A DNA stretch of 64,000 nucleotides, from NCBI RefSeq assembly GCF_016820495.1, contig NZ_JADHDU010000002.1:535476-599475 (forward strand), in the 5' to 3' direction. The notes beneath the pieces are model-generated. The model was not told the origin of the DNA and did no database searches. It worked only from the letters and a program-made list of their open reading frames with translations. Position 1 is the first letter of the stretch; each line of letters starts with the position of its first letter. This document shows positions 19,931 through 29,390 of this stretch, piece after piece. The stretch comes from Planococcus beigongshangi (GTDB lineage: Bacteria; Bacillota; Bacilli; Bacillales_A; Planococcaceae). The position numbers were made by a program, and so were the translations under genes.

Positions 19931-20539
19931 TCACGCCTTTACTTCGAATGCTGTTCCGGGTTCTGCATCATTGTCCAAAACAAGGATCCCTTTTTCCTGC
20001 GGGGCATCCGGCAATGCCAATTCTTTGGCCGAGCAGATCATCCCGCTGGATGCTACTCCGCGAAGTTCAGCATCTTTGATGATCATCCCAGAAGGCATCA
20101 CTGCTCCGACTTTTGCTACAACCACTTTCTGTCCGGCTGCCACATTCGGTGCACCGCAGACGATCTGCAGGCTTTCAGTGCCGACAGTCACCTGGCAGAC
20201 ATTCAGTTTGTCCGCATTCGGATGTTTTTCCATAGACTCTACATACCCGATGACGAATTTTGGTGACAGGTCGACTTCCAACAGGTAATCAACGCCATTT
20301 TTTTCAAGTGCATTCTGAAGCTCAGTCACCAATTGCTCCGATACGTCGATTGTTCCCGTTTCCGGGAACGTGATGTACCCCGATGCATTGAATAAGTTGA
20401 AAGCGGCAATATTGCCTGCTTCGTCTTTGATCAGCGTTACATCTCCTGTAATTTCAGTTTTAATTTTTTCAGGTTTTTCCGTCTGCAATTGAACCAGCAG
20501 CACGTCGCCGATTCCCTCTTTATTGTAAAATGCGTTCAT
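19931..20539 (-). CDS. ytpR: tRNA-binding (EMAP/OB-fold) domain protein YtpR
   Basis: The 202-residue protein has a C-terminal OB-fold tRNA-binding domain (about 95-200: [45 protein letters not shown]), as in the PheT N-terminal domain and MetG C-terminal domain. It is free-standing here, as in Bacillus. Its client tRNA is not known. The gene overlaps ytpQ by four bases and precedes sftA, so ytpQ-ytpR-sftA are probably one transcript. Confidence 0.88.
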   Translation of the reverse strand: MNAFYNKEGIGDVLLVQLQTEKPEKIKTEITGDVTLIKDEAGNIAAFNLFNASGYITFPETGTIDVSEQLVTELQNALEKNGVDYLLEVDLSPKFVIGYVESMEKHPNADKLNVCQVTVGTESLQIVCGAPNVAAGQKVVVAKVGAVMPSGMIIKDAELRGVASSGMICSAKELALPDAPQEKGILVLDNDAEPGTAFEVKA

Positions 20540-21351
20540 TTCTTATCGTTCTCCTCTTCAGGTCTATTTTTTGCCAGGATAAATATCGGTTCCAATTCAT
20601 CGTTTTCATAGATGAACGACAGGGATGTGATCGGCACTTTGCCATTGGTGAAGAAATGCATCGCCATCTGGGCGAGGATGTCATATCCCATTTCGTTGCG
20701 GATATCACCGATGATCAGGACATCCTGATGCGGAACTGATACCGTCATGTCTCCCGTGACTTTCTGTTTCATCTCTTTCAGGAAGGTCTCATTCAAAATT
20801 CGTGTAGCATCATATCCATCATTCTCGTTAAGGAAATAAAACACGTTGCCCGCAACATGGTCTTCCTTGACTGCAGTTTTCAGCTTTTTAACCTGGAATC
20901 TCGCAAGCTCTTTCAGCTGGTCTTCTGTCAGACTTAATGAATTTAACATATTTTCATCAATTAAGCGATAGGCTGCCCCTGTATCAAGTGCATAATAGAT
21001 CCGGGTTTCAGCAGTATGTTCTGCAGTGATGAAGCGGTTACCTTCATTGGACTCTTCGGGGAAGGAAGTCGAACGGATGACCGGATAGATGTGTTCACCG
21101 CCAGGCAGGTCCCCTTCCGCTTCACGCTCCATCGCCTTGAATGTTTCATTGATGGTATAAACGATCTCATTGACCGCTTCATCACCTTTTGTTTCATAGC
21201 GGCTTGCAATTTTCGGAAGGTCCAGCGTCAGGCCTTTTCCGACTTTTAAGTGGCGGATATTCGCCGTATTCTTTTCACGGTCATAGCGCCATTCCAAGTC
21301 CCGGCTCGGAAGCCGTTCTCTCAATAGATTGAATAATTGTGTGGAATTCAT
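20536..21351 (-). CDS. ytpQ: DUF1444 protein YtpQ
   Basis: The 271-residue protein matches the DUF1444/YtpQ family of unknown function conserved in Bacillales: [11 protein letters not shown] near residue 95, [14 protein letters not shown], and a C-terminal [12 protein letters not shown] segment. There is no signal peptide or membrane helix. The true start is ATG 21351, preceded by GAGAGGAAG; the open frame extends 39 codons upstream but crosses the ytpP terminator. It overlaps ytpR by four bases. Confidence 0.85.
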   Translation of the reverse strand: MNSTQLFNLLRERLPSRDLEWRYDREKNTANIRHLKVGKGLTLDLPKIASRYETKGDEAVNEIVYTINETFKAMEREAEGDLPGGEHIYPVIRSTSFPEESNEGNRFITAEHTAETRIYYALDTGAAYRLIDENMLNSLSLTEDQLKELARFQVKKLKTAVKEDHVAGNVFYFLNENDGYDATRILNETFLKEMKQKVTGDMTVSVPHQDVLIIGDIRNEMGYDILAQMAMHFFTNGKVPITSLSFIYENDELEPIFILAKNRPEEENDKK

Positions 21352-21370
21352 CGCGATCTTCCTCTCTGTC

Positions 21371-21405
21371 AAAAATAAACGGTTCGACCCAGGCGGGCGA
21401 ACCGT
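21371..21405 (-). terminator. Terminator between ytpP and ytpQ
   Basis: ACGGTTCG/CGAACCGT arms (21379-21386 and 21398-21405) followed on the minus strand by TTATTTTTG. It sits immediately before the ytpQ ribosome site, so it may act as an attenuator rather than a full stop. Confidence 0.72.
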
Positions 21406-21412
21406 CTTGATA

Positions 21413-21730
21413 TTATAGGGCCAACTCTGTAATGAAGGATTCGATTTCCTCTTGAGTCTTCCGGTCACGGCTTACGAAGCGTCCCAGCTCCTTGCCTTCG
21501 CCGAACGCCAGGAAACTCGGGATGCCGTATATGTCCAACTCGATGCAAAGATCGATGAACTTATCCCGGTCAACCGAAACGAATGTATAGTTCCCAAACT
21601 TCTTTTCTACCTCCGGCATGATCGGATCGATCACCCGGCAATCCGGACACCAGCCGGCAGTAAACATGAAGATTACCGGCTGGCTGTTTTTTAATTTATT
21701 GAATTCCTCAATTGATTCCAGTTGTCTCAT
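21413..21730 (-). CDS. ytpP: Thioredoxin-family protein YtpP
   Basis: The 105-residue thioredoxin fold has the redox motif WCPDC (residues 27-31 from the chosen start) and cis-Pro segment YGIPSFLAF. It probably acts as a thiol-disulfide reductant; in vivo partner unknown. GAGGAGAAG precedes ATG 21730; an in-frame TTG three bases upstream is less well spaced. It lies upstream of ytpQ-ytpR-sftA and after the lipoprotein gene. Confidence 0.86.
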   Translation of the reverse strand: MRQLESIEEFNKLKNSQPVIFMFTAGWCPDCRVIDPIMPEVEKKFGNYTFVSVDRDKFIDLCIELDIYGIPSFLAFGEGKELGRFVSRDRKTQEEIESFITELAL

Positions 21731-21742
21731 CAATTCTTCTCC

Positions 21743-22258
21743 TCAATTTCCCGCTTCGACCGAGCGGACTGTTTTCATCATCCATTCCATATTGCCAGGA
21801 ACATCCGACTCTTCGGATATGGTCGTCATTTTGACACCGCCTGTGCTGACTACGATCTCAATTCGGTCTTCAGCGATTTCCCGCAAAGTGGTAAAACCGA
21901 AACGGCCATTCTGCTCGAAAGTCTGATCCATGATCCACTGCTGTTCTTCGTTCGCCTTTTGAAGTCCATAGAAGAATTTACTGTCCGCAGATTCATTCGG
22001 ATTGATGAACAGGACGTATGAGTCGCTCCCTTTTGTAATGATGACATTATGATCATCTGAAGGCTCTTCGATATCATAGCCCCCCGGCAGGTACAACTCT
22101 ATCTGTCCGGCTGTTTCATTGGTTTCGGGCGCTTCCTCTTCGAACGCATCCCGGGTTTCCGTTAATCCGGCATTAAGGCGTTCTTCCGGAGTCGCCATGC
22201 AACCCGTTAACAGAAATAGAGATGCTGTAATTCCCATGATAAATGCTGACCGTTTCAC
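21743..22258 (-). CDS. Lipoprotein of unknown function
   Basis: The 171-residue protein has a classic lipoprotein signal: MKRSAFIMGITASLF followed by the lipobox LLTGC with lipidated Cys20. The mature part is acidic at first (EEEAPETNETAG) and then a compact beta-rich domain. I do not recognise the family. The start is GTG 22258 with GGAGGA eight bases upstream. It precedes ytpP by 12 bases and is likely co-transcribed, so an extracytoplasmic thiol or stress link is possible but only inferred. Confidence 0.75.
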   Translation of the reverse strand: MKRSAFIMGITASLFLLTGCMATPEERLNAGLTETRDAFEEEAPETNETAGQIELYLPGGYDIEEPSDDHNVIITKGSDSYVLFINPNESADSKFFYGLQKANEEQQWIMDQTFEQNGRFGFTTLREIAEDRIEIVVSTGGVKMTTISEESDVPGNMEWMMKTVRSVEAGN

Positions 22259-22318
22259 ACGTCTTCCTCCCCTGCTATGCTGATACCTATTTTAAAGATG
22301 TTTGTATGCACATGCAAC

Positions 22319-22840
22319 TCAAGCGCTGTAGAACCGCCACTGCCCGATTAGCAGTTTGACGACATGTCCGAACATCTCTCCGCGGTTCACCCCGTCGGCA
22401 GTCAAAATGCCGATGGCTCCTTTATGGTTCCGGACGCCTGTTTCGTCAGCAAAATTGTCCATCAACGGCCCGAGCTCATATCCTGCCAGCAATTTTTCGG
22501 CAATGCTGTCCGGCAGCGGGATCTGCGCCCCGGCTGCCGTATAGACGCCGCCTTCAGCAGTCGCCAATGCTCCCCAATTGCAGAGATATAGAGCGCCTTC
22601 GAGTTCAAATACGCCACCCTCAAGTCCGACAGCCAGATCTGCCCCGGATCCAAGTGCCGCTGTTGCCCGGTTGACTGCGCCAAGACGCGTTTCGGAAAGA
22701 GAAAATGGCTGTGCCGAAACCCCCGAGTCGGTTTCAGCAGCAGTGATTTCGGCAAGTATGCCCAGTTCAGTGCACACATCATTCATCGATTTCACTTTCG
22801 CAGGATTTTTCGATGCCACGGCAATTTTTAATTTTTCCAT
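22319..22840 (-). CDS. DUF84 (YjjX/inosine-xanthosine triphosphatase-like) NTPase
   Basis: The 173-residue protein opens with IAVASKNPAKVKSM and carries DLAVGLEGGV, both hallmarks of the DUF84/YjjX branch of the ITPase superfamily, which hydrolyses non-canonical purine nucleoside triphosphates (ITP/XTP). GVRNHKGAIGILT near residue 140 also fits. Length is standard. GGGAGAAG precedes ATG. It sits between ytoP and the lipoprotein gene and seems an independent housekeeping unit. Substrate inferred from family. Confidence 0.8.
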   Translation of the reverse strand: MEKLKIAVASKNPAKVKSMNDVCTELGILAEITAAETDSGVSAQPFSLSETRLGAVNRATAALGSGADLAVGLEGGVFELEGALYLCNWGALATAEGGVYTAAGAQIPLPDSIAEKLLAGYELGPLMDNFADETGVRNHKGAIGILTADGVNRGEMFGHVVKLLIGQWRFYSA

Positions 22841-22863
22841 CTCGTACTTCTCCCTTTCTATAG

Positions 22864-22889
22864 AAAAAAAGTGCCCAAGGGCACTTTTT
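22864..22889 (-). terminator. ytoP terminator
   Basis: AAAAAGTGCCC-AA-GGGCACTTTTT, abutting the ytoP stop codon; T7 follows on the minus strand. Confidence 0.9.
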
Positions 22890-23962
22890 CAGACGTTATT
22901 TTTGATTGTATCCACTGTGGTGCGGTCAGCCGCTTTCACCAGTTTCACCAATAATTCCTTCGCCGCCGCATAATCATCGGTATGGATGATCGATGAGGAA
23001 GTGTGGATATAACGCGAGCAGATTCCGATCACGGAACTCGGTATACCTTCATTTGCCGTATGGACACGCCCTGCATCAGTGCCGCCCTGCGAAATGAAAT
23101 ACTGGTAAGGGATACGATTCGATTCAGCAGTGTCGAGTACGAATTCCCGCATGCCGCGGTGTGTGACCATCGTACGGTCGAGTATGCGGAGAAGGGTCCC
23201 TTTACCCAATTGGCCGAATTCGTTTACATTGCCTGTTGCATCGTTTGCCGGGCTGGCGTCAAGTGCGAAGAAAAGTTCCGGGTCGATCATATTCGCTGCA
23301 GTCTGCGCGCCGCGAAGGCCGACTTCCTCCATCACTGTCGCTCCAGAAAACAATTGGTTCGGCAGTTTTTCGTCTTTCAGTTCACGCAACAATTCAATTG
23401 CGAGGCCGCATCCGTAACGATTATCCCAAGCTTTCGCCATGATTTTCTTATCGTTTGCCATCGGCGTGAACGGGCTGTAAGGGATGATCTGCTGACCTGG
23501 ACGGATGCCGAACGACAATGCATCCTCTTTATCATCCGCACCTATATCGATGAGCATGTTTTTGATCTCCATCGGCTTACTGCGTAATTCCTCGCTGAGT
23601 AAATGCGGAGGAATCGATCCGATGACCCCAGGGATCACCCGATCGCCAGCGATAATTTCGACACGCGTTGCAAGCATTACCTGATTCCACCAGCCGCCAA
23701 GCGGTTGGAAGCGGATCATGCCGTTATCGGTGATTTGCGTCACCATGAATCCGACTTCATCCATATGTCCGGCAACCATGATGCGCGGGCCATCTTTTTC
23801 GCCTTCTTTGACGCCGAAAATACTGCCCAGCTTATCTTGGATGATTCGATCGGAAACAGATTCCAGCTGCTGTTTCATGAATTTACGAACTGCATGTTCA
23901 TTGCCAGGAGCTCCTGGCAATTCTGTTAAGGTTTTGAAAAGTTCTCTTGTTTCATGATTCAT
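22889..23962 (-). CDS. ytoP: M42-family aminopeptidase YtoP
   Basis: Di-metal cytosolic aminopeptidase/glutamyl-aminopeptidase-like enzyme of 357 residues. Metal ligands and catalytic residues are in place: [11 protein letters not shown] (His/Asp), [11 protein letters not shown] (bridging Asp), VMEEVGLRG (catalytic Glu pair), LDASPAND and the final HTSSSIIH segment. The start is supported by AGGAGGA nine bases upstream. Confidence 0.92.
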   Translation of the reverse strand: MNHETRELFKTLTELPGAPGNEHAVRKFMKQQLESVSDRIIQDKLGSIFGVKEGEKDGPRIMVAGHMDEVGFMVTQITDNGMIRFQPLGGWWNQVMLATRVEIIAGDRVIPGVIGSIPPHLLSEELRSKPMEIKNMLIDIGADDKEDALSFGIRPGQQIIPYSPFTPMANDKKIMAKAWDNRYGCGLAIELLRELKDEKLPNQLFSGATVMEEVGLRGAQTAANMIDPELFFALDASPANDATGNVNEFGQLGKGTLLRILDRTMVTHRGMREFVLDTAESNRIPYQYFISQGGTDAGRVHTANEGIPSSVIGICSRYIHTSSSIIHTDDYAAAKELLVKLVKAADRTTVDTIKNNV

Positions 23963-24096
23963 GATAAAACTTCCTCCTATATGAAATGCCTCTTTTCAGT
24001 TTAGAGCTTTTATCAGTTTATTTCCACTTTAAATTTCGAAAAACGAAATTTGTTTTGATTCTTCACTGCTTTCATTTCTCGTTTTTTTATGATGTA

Positions 24097-24105
24097 TGGT
24101 ACAAT
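24097..24105 (+). promoter_or_regulatory. Extended -10 promoter of ytzB
   Basis: TGG-TACAAT at 24097-24105; no good -35, as is usual for extended -10 promoters. Confidence 0.5.
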
Positions 24106-24133
24106 TTAGCCAGCAATTATGGGAGGGATTCAA

Positions 24134-24448
24134 TTGAAAAATCGTGATTTATTGATTGGCTTCGCTACAGGAGTCGCTGCAACGTACGTCATCAAAGAAA
24201 TGGTTGACCGCACTCAAAAGCTTTATCCGGCGGAAGAAGTACTTAAACAAGTCAAAACTTCATTCAAAGAAGAAGGGCCGATCGACGGTTCATGGATTTA
24301 TATGAAAACCGAGCCATATACTCAGCACGCCATCACGACGGATGTCTATAAAGGCGGCATCACCCGCCACCGCGACGATGAACTGGAGCAATTCGAGTTC
24401 ATGGCTGACGCCTATACAGGCGCAGTCGTAGAAGTATCAAAAGTTTAA
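24134..24448 (+). CDS. ytzB: PepSY-domain small protein YtzB
   Basis: The 104-residue protein has an N-terminal hydrophobic segment (LLIGFATGVAATYVI) that may anchor it, followed by a PepSY-like fold (VKTSFKEEGPIDGSWIYMK ... DAYTGAVVEV). Role unknown; PepSY domains often inhibit peptidases, and ytoP is the divergent neighbour. I start at TTG 24134 because GGGAGGGA lies immediately upstream; the ATG at 24119 overlaps that ribosome site. Confidence 0.8.
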   Translation: MKNRDLLIGFATGVAATYVIKEMVDRTQKLYPAEEVLKQVKTSFKEEGPIDGSWIYMKTEPYTQHAITTDVYKGGITRHRDDELEQFEFMADAYTGAVVEVSKV

Positions 24449-24453
24449 TCCAC

Positions 24454-24497
24454 ACTGCAGGCAAGCGCCTGAAACATCGCTTGCCTGCAGTTTTTTT
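24454..24497 (+). terminator. ytzB terminator
   Basis: ACTGCAGGCAAGCG pairs with CGCTTGCCTGCAGT and is followed by T6, five bases after the stop. Confidence 0.92.
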
Positions 24498-24528
24498 ATC
24501 GAAATCCAGAAAGTCCGGAGGAAGAAAC

Positions 24529-25086
24529 ATGAAATTTGTCCTGCTGTTCGGCCCGCATGCTGTCGGAAAAATGACTGTCGGCCAGGAATTGGCGAAAATC
24601 ACCGACCTGAAATTATTGCACAATCACATGACCATCGATTTATTGGAACCGTTCTTCGGTTTTGAAAAGGAGATGTGGCGCATTTCCACCATGCTTCGCG
24701 AAGAGATTTTCACTTCATTTGCGCGCAGCGGTAAATACGGCATGATCTTTACATATGTATGGGCGTTCGACCAGCAGGAAGACTGGGATTTCGTCAACAA
24801 AGCCGTTGCCCTATTCGAGGCACAGGGCGCTGAAATATACTTCGTCGAACTCGAAGCCGATATCAAGGAAAGACTGATCAGAAACAAAAGCGGAAACCGT
24901 CTCGCGCACAAGCCGACCAAAAGAAATCTCGTTTCGTCCGAAAGGGAAATGCTCAAATCCAATAAAATCTATCGCCTGAATTCTTTCCAGGATGAGATCA
25001 AGGCTGATAATTATATGCGCCTGAACAATACGGGCCTCGCTCCTGAAAAAGCGGCCGAAATGATTAAAGCGCATTTCGGGTTTTAG
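24529..25086 (+). CDS. P-loop kinase-like protein (shikimate/adenylate-kinase fold)
   Basis: The 185-residue protein opens MKFVLLFGPHAVGKMTVG, a Walker A loop (GPHAVGKMT) with Met before Thr. The next helix carries HNHMTIDLL, and a basic lid-like region (RLAHKPTKRN) lies near 125. This resembles small-molecule or nucleotide kinases and the AAA_33-type chloramphenicol-phosphotransferase-like proteins. Substrate unknown. ATG 24529 is preceded by GGAGGAAG. It has no counterpart in the matching B. subtilis region and lies between ytzB and ytnP with its own terminator, so it is an accessory insertion. Confidence 0.72.
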   Translation: MKFVLLFGPHAVGKMTVGQELAKITDLKLLHNHMTIDLLEPFFGFEKEMWRISTMLREEIFTSFARSGKYGMIFTYVWAFDQQEDWDFVNKAVALFEAQGAEIYFVELEADIKERLIRNKSGNRLAHKPTKRNLVSSEREMLKSNKIYRLNSFQDEIKADNYMRLNNTGLAPEKAAEMIKAHFGF

Positions 25087-25125
25087 GCTTGGGTTTAGAT
25101 TGAAATTTATATGTGTTGAAACTGC

Positions 25126-25155
25126 AATGGCTGTCTTATCGGGCAGCCATTTTTA
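25126..25155 (+). terminator. Terminator of the P-loop protein gene
   Basis: AATGGCTG...CAGCCATT followed by TTTATTG, 40 bases after the stop. Confidence 0.8.
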
Positions 25156-25334
25156 TTGTTTTAATTGGGATATAGGACAAGTGCTCTTCTCGGCTTATTG
25201 CGGGAGGCAAGATGCGCCATGAACTTGAGCAGCATAATCTTTGCACTGTCCAAAGTGACGAAGTGGCAGATAGATGTCGTTTCTTTAATTCACCTTATCT
25301 AGTTGCGGTCACCCAATCTTCATCCAAATAAATC

Positions 25335-25364
25335 AAAAAAGGCACCACCGAAGCGATGCCTTTT
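25335..25364 (-). terminator. ytnP terminator
   Basis: Minus-strand GGCATCGC-TTCG-GTGGTGCC (two G-U pairs) followed by T6. The remaining ~180 bases between this and the P-loop gene hold nothing I recognise. Confidence 0.78.
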
Positions 25365-25370
25365 GCAAAA

Positions 25371-26228
25371 CTAGCTATTCTTCTCTTTATATGTCACGGC
25401 TTCGATAATATCTTTGCCGTCTTCATTCCACTTCAGCAGACGGTAATAGGCGTCATGGTAGAACGAGAAATAATAGCCGTTTTCGAGCGCCTCTTTCATC
25501 AGCCGCTCTTTCGCGAAGATCGAATCCATCGGATAGTCGTCATATGCGAGCACCCACAATGGATTTTGATGGGCATGGGTCGGCATGATGTCGCCCATAT
25601 GGAGGATCGTTTCCCCGCCGCTCTCCAGTTTGATGACCGCATGGCCGTTTGAATGGCCGCCTGTATGGATCATCGTGATCGCCCCGAACAGCGTCAGCTT
25701 CGACTTGAATGTCTCGACCTGACCCTGCACAGGCTCCCAGTTCTCTTTCCAGTACGTATTGCGTGAACGGATATTGGGATTGCGCATCTCCTCCCATTCA
25801 ACCGCAGAAACGTAAATTTTCGCATTCGGGAAAGCCGATACGTATTCGTCGCCCTGTTTCATGGTAAGACCTGCTGCATGGTCGCCGTGAAGATGCGTCA
25901 TCAATACGGCATCGATATCCGCTGCCGACAAACCAAGTCCAGCCAACTCCTCATCCAATGATGATTCTGCAGAAACCCCCAGATTCCGCAGCTGGCGGTC
26001 GGTCAATTTGCCTCTGCCCAGTCCGCTGTCGATCAATAGATTATGTCCGTCGAATTGGACCAGTATCGGATGCGTCGGCAATTCGATATTATTCTTTTCA
26101 TTCACCGGATACCTCTTCGACCACACCACTTTCGGCACGACGCCGAACATTGTGCCGCCGTCCAGATTCGTGGTTCCCCCGTCAAGCCATGTCAATGTCA
26201 TTTCATGAAAGTCAAATTTTTCCATCAT
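25371..26228 (-). CDS. ytnP: Metallo-beta-lactamase-fold lactonase YtnP
   Basis: MBL-fold hydrolase of 285 residues with the zinc motif HLHGDHAAG, the later metal-ligating HTGGHSNGH, and ADLMPTHAH-type segment (here GDIMPTHAH). The start ([22 protein letters not shown]) and length match B. subtilis YtnP, a lactone hydrolase reported to quench quorum-sensing signals; an acyl-homoserine-lactone-like substrate is inferred. Two consecutive ATGs (26228, 26225) follow AAGGGGGA; the first is used here. Confidence 0.88.
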   Translation of the reverse strand: MMEKFDFHEMTLTWLDGGTTNLDGGTMFGVVPKVVWSKRYPVNEKNNIELPTHPILVQFDGHNLLIDSGLGRGKLTDRQLRNLGVSAESSLDEELAGLGLSAADIDAVLMTHLHGDHAAGLTMKQGDEYVSAFPNAKIYVSAVEWEEMRNPNIRSRNTYWKENWEPVQGQVETFKSKLTLFGAITMIHTGGHSNGHAVIKLESGGETILHMGDIMPTHAHQNPLWVLAYDDYPMDSIFAKERLMKEALENGYYFSFYHDAYYRLLKWNEDGKDIIEAVTYKEKNS

Positions 26229-26247
26229 CCATCCCCCTTAGCCCACT

Positions 26248-26895
26248 TTAAGAATTGTATTGCGCTTCCATCCGGTAGATCGGCTGGCCTTTTTTCTTAA
26301 ATTTCTCTTCGTATTCGGTCATGATGTTCCATTCCGGTTCATTGGCGTGAAGGTCGAGTGACACATCCTTCAACAGCATGCCGTATGCAGATATGCTTGT
26401 CAGTGAATATTCGAATAAACCGCGGTTGTCCGTCTTGAAATGGATTTCCCCGTTTTTCGGAAGAACCGTCTCATACAGTTTCAAAAACGATTCATGTGTC
26501 AGGCGCCGTTTGGCATGACGCGTTTTCGGCCATGGATCGGAAAAATTCAGATACAGGCGGTCGACTTCATTTTTCTCGAAGAAATTAGTCATTTCCTGCG
26601 CATTCACCCGCAATAGGCGAAGGTTCGGTATTCCGTTTTCCTCGTCCAATACGGTCTGAAGCGCCGTCACGATGACACTGTCGAACAATTCGATGCCGAT
26701 GTAATTGACATCCGGATTGGCAAGCGCCATTCCAGTGATGAAGCGGCCTTTGCCGGTCCCTGCTTCGATGTGCAGCGGATTCGTATTGCCGAACTCCTCC
26801 TGCCACTTCCCTTTTAACTTTTCCGGTTCCGGAATCACGATTTCCGGATGGGCTTCGATCAATTCAGATGCCCATGGTTTATATCTCGCTCTCAT
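26248..26895 (-). CDS. trmB: tRNA (guanine-N7-)-methyltransferase
   Basis: SAM-dependent enzyme forming m7G46 in tRNA. The 215 residues show the SAM loop [19 protein letters not shown], and the TrmB signature [18 protein letters not shown], then EIHFKTDN and TEYEEKF near the end. Length is standard. GAGGAAG precedes the ATG; it lies 19 bases after the diacylglycerol-kinase-like gene and before ytnP. Confidence 0.96.
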   Translation of the reverse strand: MRARYKPWASELIEAHPEIVIPEPEKLKGKWQEEFGNTNPLHIEAGTGKGRFITGMALANPDVNYIGIELFDSVIVTALQTVLDEENGIPNLRLLRVNAQEMTNFFEKNEVDRLYLNFSDPWPKTRHAKRRLTHESFLKLYETVLPKNGEIHFKTDNRGLFEYSLTSISAYGMLLKDVSLDLHANEPEWNIMTEYEEKFKKKGQPIYRMEAQYNS

Positions 26896-26913
26896 TTCTA
26901 CTTCCTCTTTCCA

Positions 26914-27825
26914 TCATTTATTTACAGATTGCCAGCCATCCAGGCTGACTGAATAGCGGATGCTGCGTTTTTCAGGAGTCCTTCCCGCACCGTCGCCGTC
27001 CACATGGCGGTAAACCGGGCGGTCCGTTGCCAATAAAAAATCGGTTCCCTTCAGTTGGTGGACTTCCTTGAACTGAAGATGCTTCCCGCTGAATACCGTA
27101 CCAAAAACCAGCAGCAGTTTCAATCGCGAAAGACGGTTCACGACGGTAAGTTCCAGGATGCCGTCGTCGGTTATGGAATGCGGGGAAATTTTCATGCCCC
27201 CTCCGAAATACGGCTGGTTGCTGACCGTCGCGAACCAGACGCGGTCAAACTGGAGCGTTTTGCCGTCCTGTTCGACTGTAAGCGTAAACAGCCGGAAAGT
27301 CAGTAATGCAGAAATTACGTAGATCAAATAAACAAGTTTGCCAAGCCCTAATTTATTGAGGAGGCGCTTCAGAACAGAGCGGTTGACTTTCACTGAGATG
27401 TCAGCGTCAAAACCGATACCCGAGCTGCTGACAAAGTAATGGCCGTCATCGTCCGCAAACTGACCCAGATCCTGTCTCTTGCCAATCGGATTCTGCAAAA
27501 ATGCTGCAATTTCCCCGGCATCCGCAAAAGAATGGAAGCCGCGGCTGAAATCATTTCCCGAACCTGCCGGAACAGAACCGACAATCAGCTGCGGTGCACC
27601 GGCTGCTCCGGCAATCACTTCCCGGAGAGTGCCATCACCGCCAAAACCGATAACCAGCACCGGTTCGGATGAATCATGCAGCCCCTTTACGATTTCCACC
27701 GCATGACCGCTATACCTGCTGACTGCAAGTTCAAATGGAAAACGGATCGTTTCTTTGAACTTCAGCCATTTCTTCATGGCAATGCCGTTGCCGGCTGCCG
27801 GATTGATAACGAATATAGTTCTCAT
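26914..27825 (-). CDS. ytlR: Diacylglycerol/lipid kinase-like protein (YtlR type)
   Basis: The 303-residue DAGK-catalytic-domain protein opens MRTIFVINPAAGNG and carries the ATP-binding GFGGDGTLREV and GSVPAGSGNDFSRG motifs (about 55-100), with the usual beta-sandwich C-terminal lobe. The family phosphorylates diacylglycerol, sphingosine or similar lipids; the substrate here is unproven. Translation probably starts at ATG 27825; an in-frame ATG 33 bases upstream lies within the thpR end. Ribosome site is weak (GGGCGAAG), suggesting coupling to thpR. Confidence 0.8.
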   Translation of the reverse strand: MRTIFVINPAAGNGIAMKKWLKFKETIRFPFELAVSRYSGHAVEIVKGLHDSSEPVLVIGFGGDGTLREVIAGAAGAPQLIVGSVPAGSGNDFSRGFHSFADAGEIAAFLQNPIGKRQDLGQFADDDGHYFVSSSGIGFDADISVKVNRSVLKRLLNKLGLGKLVYLIYVISALLTFRLFTLTVEQDGKTLQFDRVWFATVSNQPYFGGGMKISPHSITDDGILELTVVNRLSRLKLLLVFGTVFSGKHLQFKEVHQLKGTDFLLATDRPVYRHVDGDGAGRTPEKRSIRYSVSLDGWQSVNK

Positions 27826-27847
27826 CTGACTTCGCCCATTGACGTGC

Positions 27848-28387
27848 TTACACGCCATCTTTCAATTTATAGGTTCTTACTGGAATATATCTTGGTGTAC
27901 CGGCAGGATCAATTCGAAACAAGGCGAATTCGCAAGCTTTGAAATGATCGGTTTCGATTTCCGGAAGCTGCTCCCACACATCCTGCCCGCGCCATTTGTT
28001 CGCGAGTGTGATATGCGGAACAAATGGCTTATTGTCAGGGCTCAATTGAAACGCTCTCAGCGTCTCACTGATTTTCCCCTGCAAACCGTTCAGCTGCTCA
28101 TTCTCTTCCAGCGCTGCGTAGACCACCCGGGGTCGCTCGGGAATGCCGAAATGGGCCACACCGCTGATTTCAAGCTCGAATGGAGGATGGCTGATTTCTG
28201 CCAGTGCTTCTGCAACGGCATGTATTTCTCCATGGGGATCTCCTCCGAGAAACAGCAAAGTGATGTGAAGGTCCTCCGCCAGAGGATGGCGCCTGTGGCT
28301 CTCCAGATTCCAGGTGTCGCGCTGGGAAGTCATTTTCCCGGCTGCTGGCAGGGGGATTTTGATTCCGATAAAATAATGAATGCTCAT
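27848..28387 (-). CDS. thpR: RNA 2',3'-cyclic phosphodiesterase (2H phosphoesterase)
   Basis: Two HxT motifs characteristic of 2H enzymes are present: HITLLFLG (about 42-49) and HITLANKW (about 126-133). The 179-residue size and IHYFIGIKIP start fit ThpR/YtlP, which opens 2',3'-cyclic phosphate ends of RNA. ATG 28387 is used because GAGAGG lies eight bases upstream; the longer frame starts inside that site. It is followed directly by the lipid-kinase-like gene. Confidence 0.85.
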   Translation of the reverse strand: MSIHYFIGIKIPLPAAGKMTSQRDTWNLESHRRHPLAEDLHITLLFLGGDPHGEIHAVAEALAEISHPPFELEISGVAHFGIPERPRVVYAALEENEQLNGLQGKISETLRAFQLSPDNKPFVPHITLANKWRGQDVWEQLPEIETDHFKACEFALFRIDPAGTPRYIPVRTYKLKDGV

Positions 28388-28425
28388 AATGATCACCTCT
28401 CATCAGTTTACCATTTAAATGAAAG

Positions 28426-28463
28426 CAAAAAAACAGCGGCCGGCAGTTGCCGGACACTGTTTT
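28426..28463 (-). terminator. dat terminator
   Basis: AAAACAG-tg-tCCGGCA...TGCCGG-cc-gCTGTTTT hairpin with T7, 13 bases after the dat stop on the minus strand. Confidence 0.82.
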
Positions 28464-28475
28464 CAAAATTCACTG

Positions 28476-29324
28476 TCAGATCTGGACGCCCAGATTCAAT
28501 TTAGCCTCGAATGCCTTCTGTAATTTTTCTGTCAGTGTGCCCCGTTCGCCCGTCCCGATTTTATTTCCGTCGATTTGAGTCAATGGAATGATTTCGGCAG
28601 TGGTAGATGACATAAAGAACTCGTCCATGTCGAGCGCCTGATCTTTTGTCATTGGTGTTTGCTGAACTGTGATGCCCAGTTCGTCGCAAAGTCCGAGAAT
28701 CGTTCTTCTCGTGATGCCGTCCAGGATCAGGTTCGTCGCCGGGTGCGTGTAAAGAATGCCGTCTTTGATGCCATACATATTCGAAGACGAACCTTCTGTT
28801 ATCACTTCACCGCGATGAAGCACTGCTTCATAGCAGCCGTTTTCATAAGCTTCCTGTTTTGCCATGACATTGCCAAGCAGATTCAGGCTCTTGATATCGC
28901 AGCGCAGCCAGCGTATGTCTTCCAGGAAAATCGCATGTGCGCCGTTTCTCATCAATTCAAGCGGACGCTCCACAGATTTGGTATATGCCACGACTACCGG
29001 CGAAGTGTCGGACGGGAAATGGTGCTGGCGCATAAAAGCTCCGCGTGTGATTTGTACATATACCTGTCCGTTATTGATTTCATTTCGTTCGACCAGATCA
29101 TACATCAATTTGTGGAACACATCTTTTGTATAGGGCACCACGATCTTCACTTTTTCGGCACTCGCATAAAAGCGGTCGATATGCTCTTTTGCTGTGTAAA
29201 GGTCGCCCCCGTATACACGGATCACTTCATATATCCCGTCACCGAATTGATAGCCGCGGTCCTCTTTGGAAATCTTGAGATCCACTTCCTGGATAAACTC
29301 GTCGTTGTGTAAAATCCAATCCAT
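28476..29324 (-). CDS. dat: D-amino-acid aminotransferase
   Basis: PLP-dependent fold-type IV enzyme that interconverts D-alanine and D-glutamate and so feeds peptidoglycan precursors. The 282 residues show FGDGIYEVIRVY, the PLP lysine in DIKSLNLLGNVMAKQ, the SSSNMYGIK turn and ILDGITRRT, all as in Bacillus D-AAT. Start at ATG 29324 (MDWILHND) fits AAGGA six bases upstream; the longer frame would begin before the ribosome site. It follows pepV. Confidence 0.94.
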   Translation of the reverse strand: MDWILHNDEFIQEVDLKISKEDRGYQFGDGIYEVIRVYGGDLYTAKEHIDRFYASAEKVKIVVPYTKDVFHKLMYDLVERNEINNGQVYVQITRGAFMRQHHFPSDTSPVVVAYTKSVERPLELMRNGAHAIFLEDIRWLRCDIKSLNLLGNVMAKQEAYENGCYEAVLHRGEVITEGSSSNMYGIKDGILYTHPATNLILDGITRRTILGLCDELGITVQQTPMTKDQALDMDEFFMSSTTAEIIPLTQIDGNKIGTGERGTLTEKLQKAFEAKLNLGVQI

Positions 29325-29390
29325 TTCCATTCCTTCTTTCAAAAGTGATGTTTTTTGATATTTCAACTGCGGAAATGCAGTCCCCTAAAA

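Noticed and set aside
25156..25334. Small RNA or gene between the P-loop gene and ytnP
   Set aside because: No promoter pair, structured element or credible start was found.
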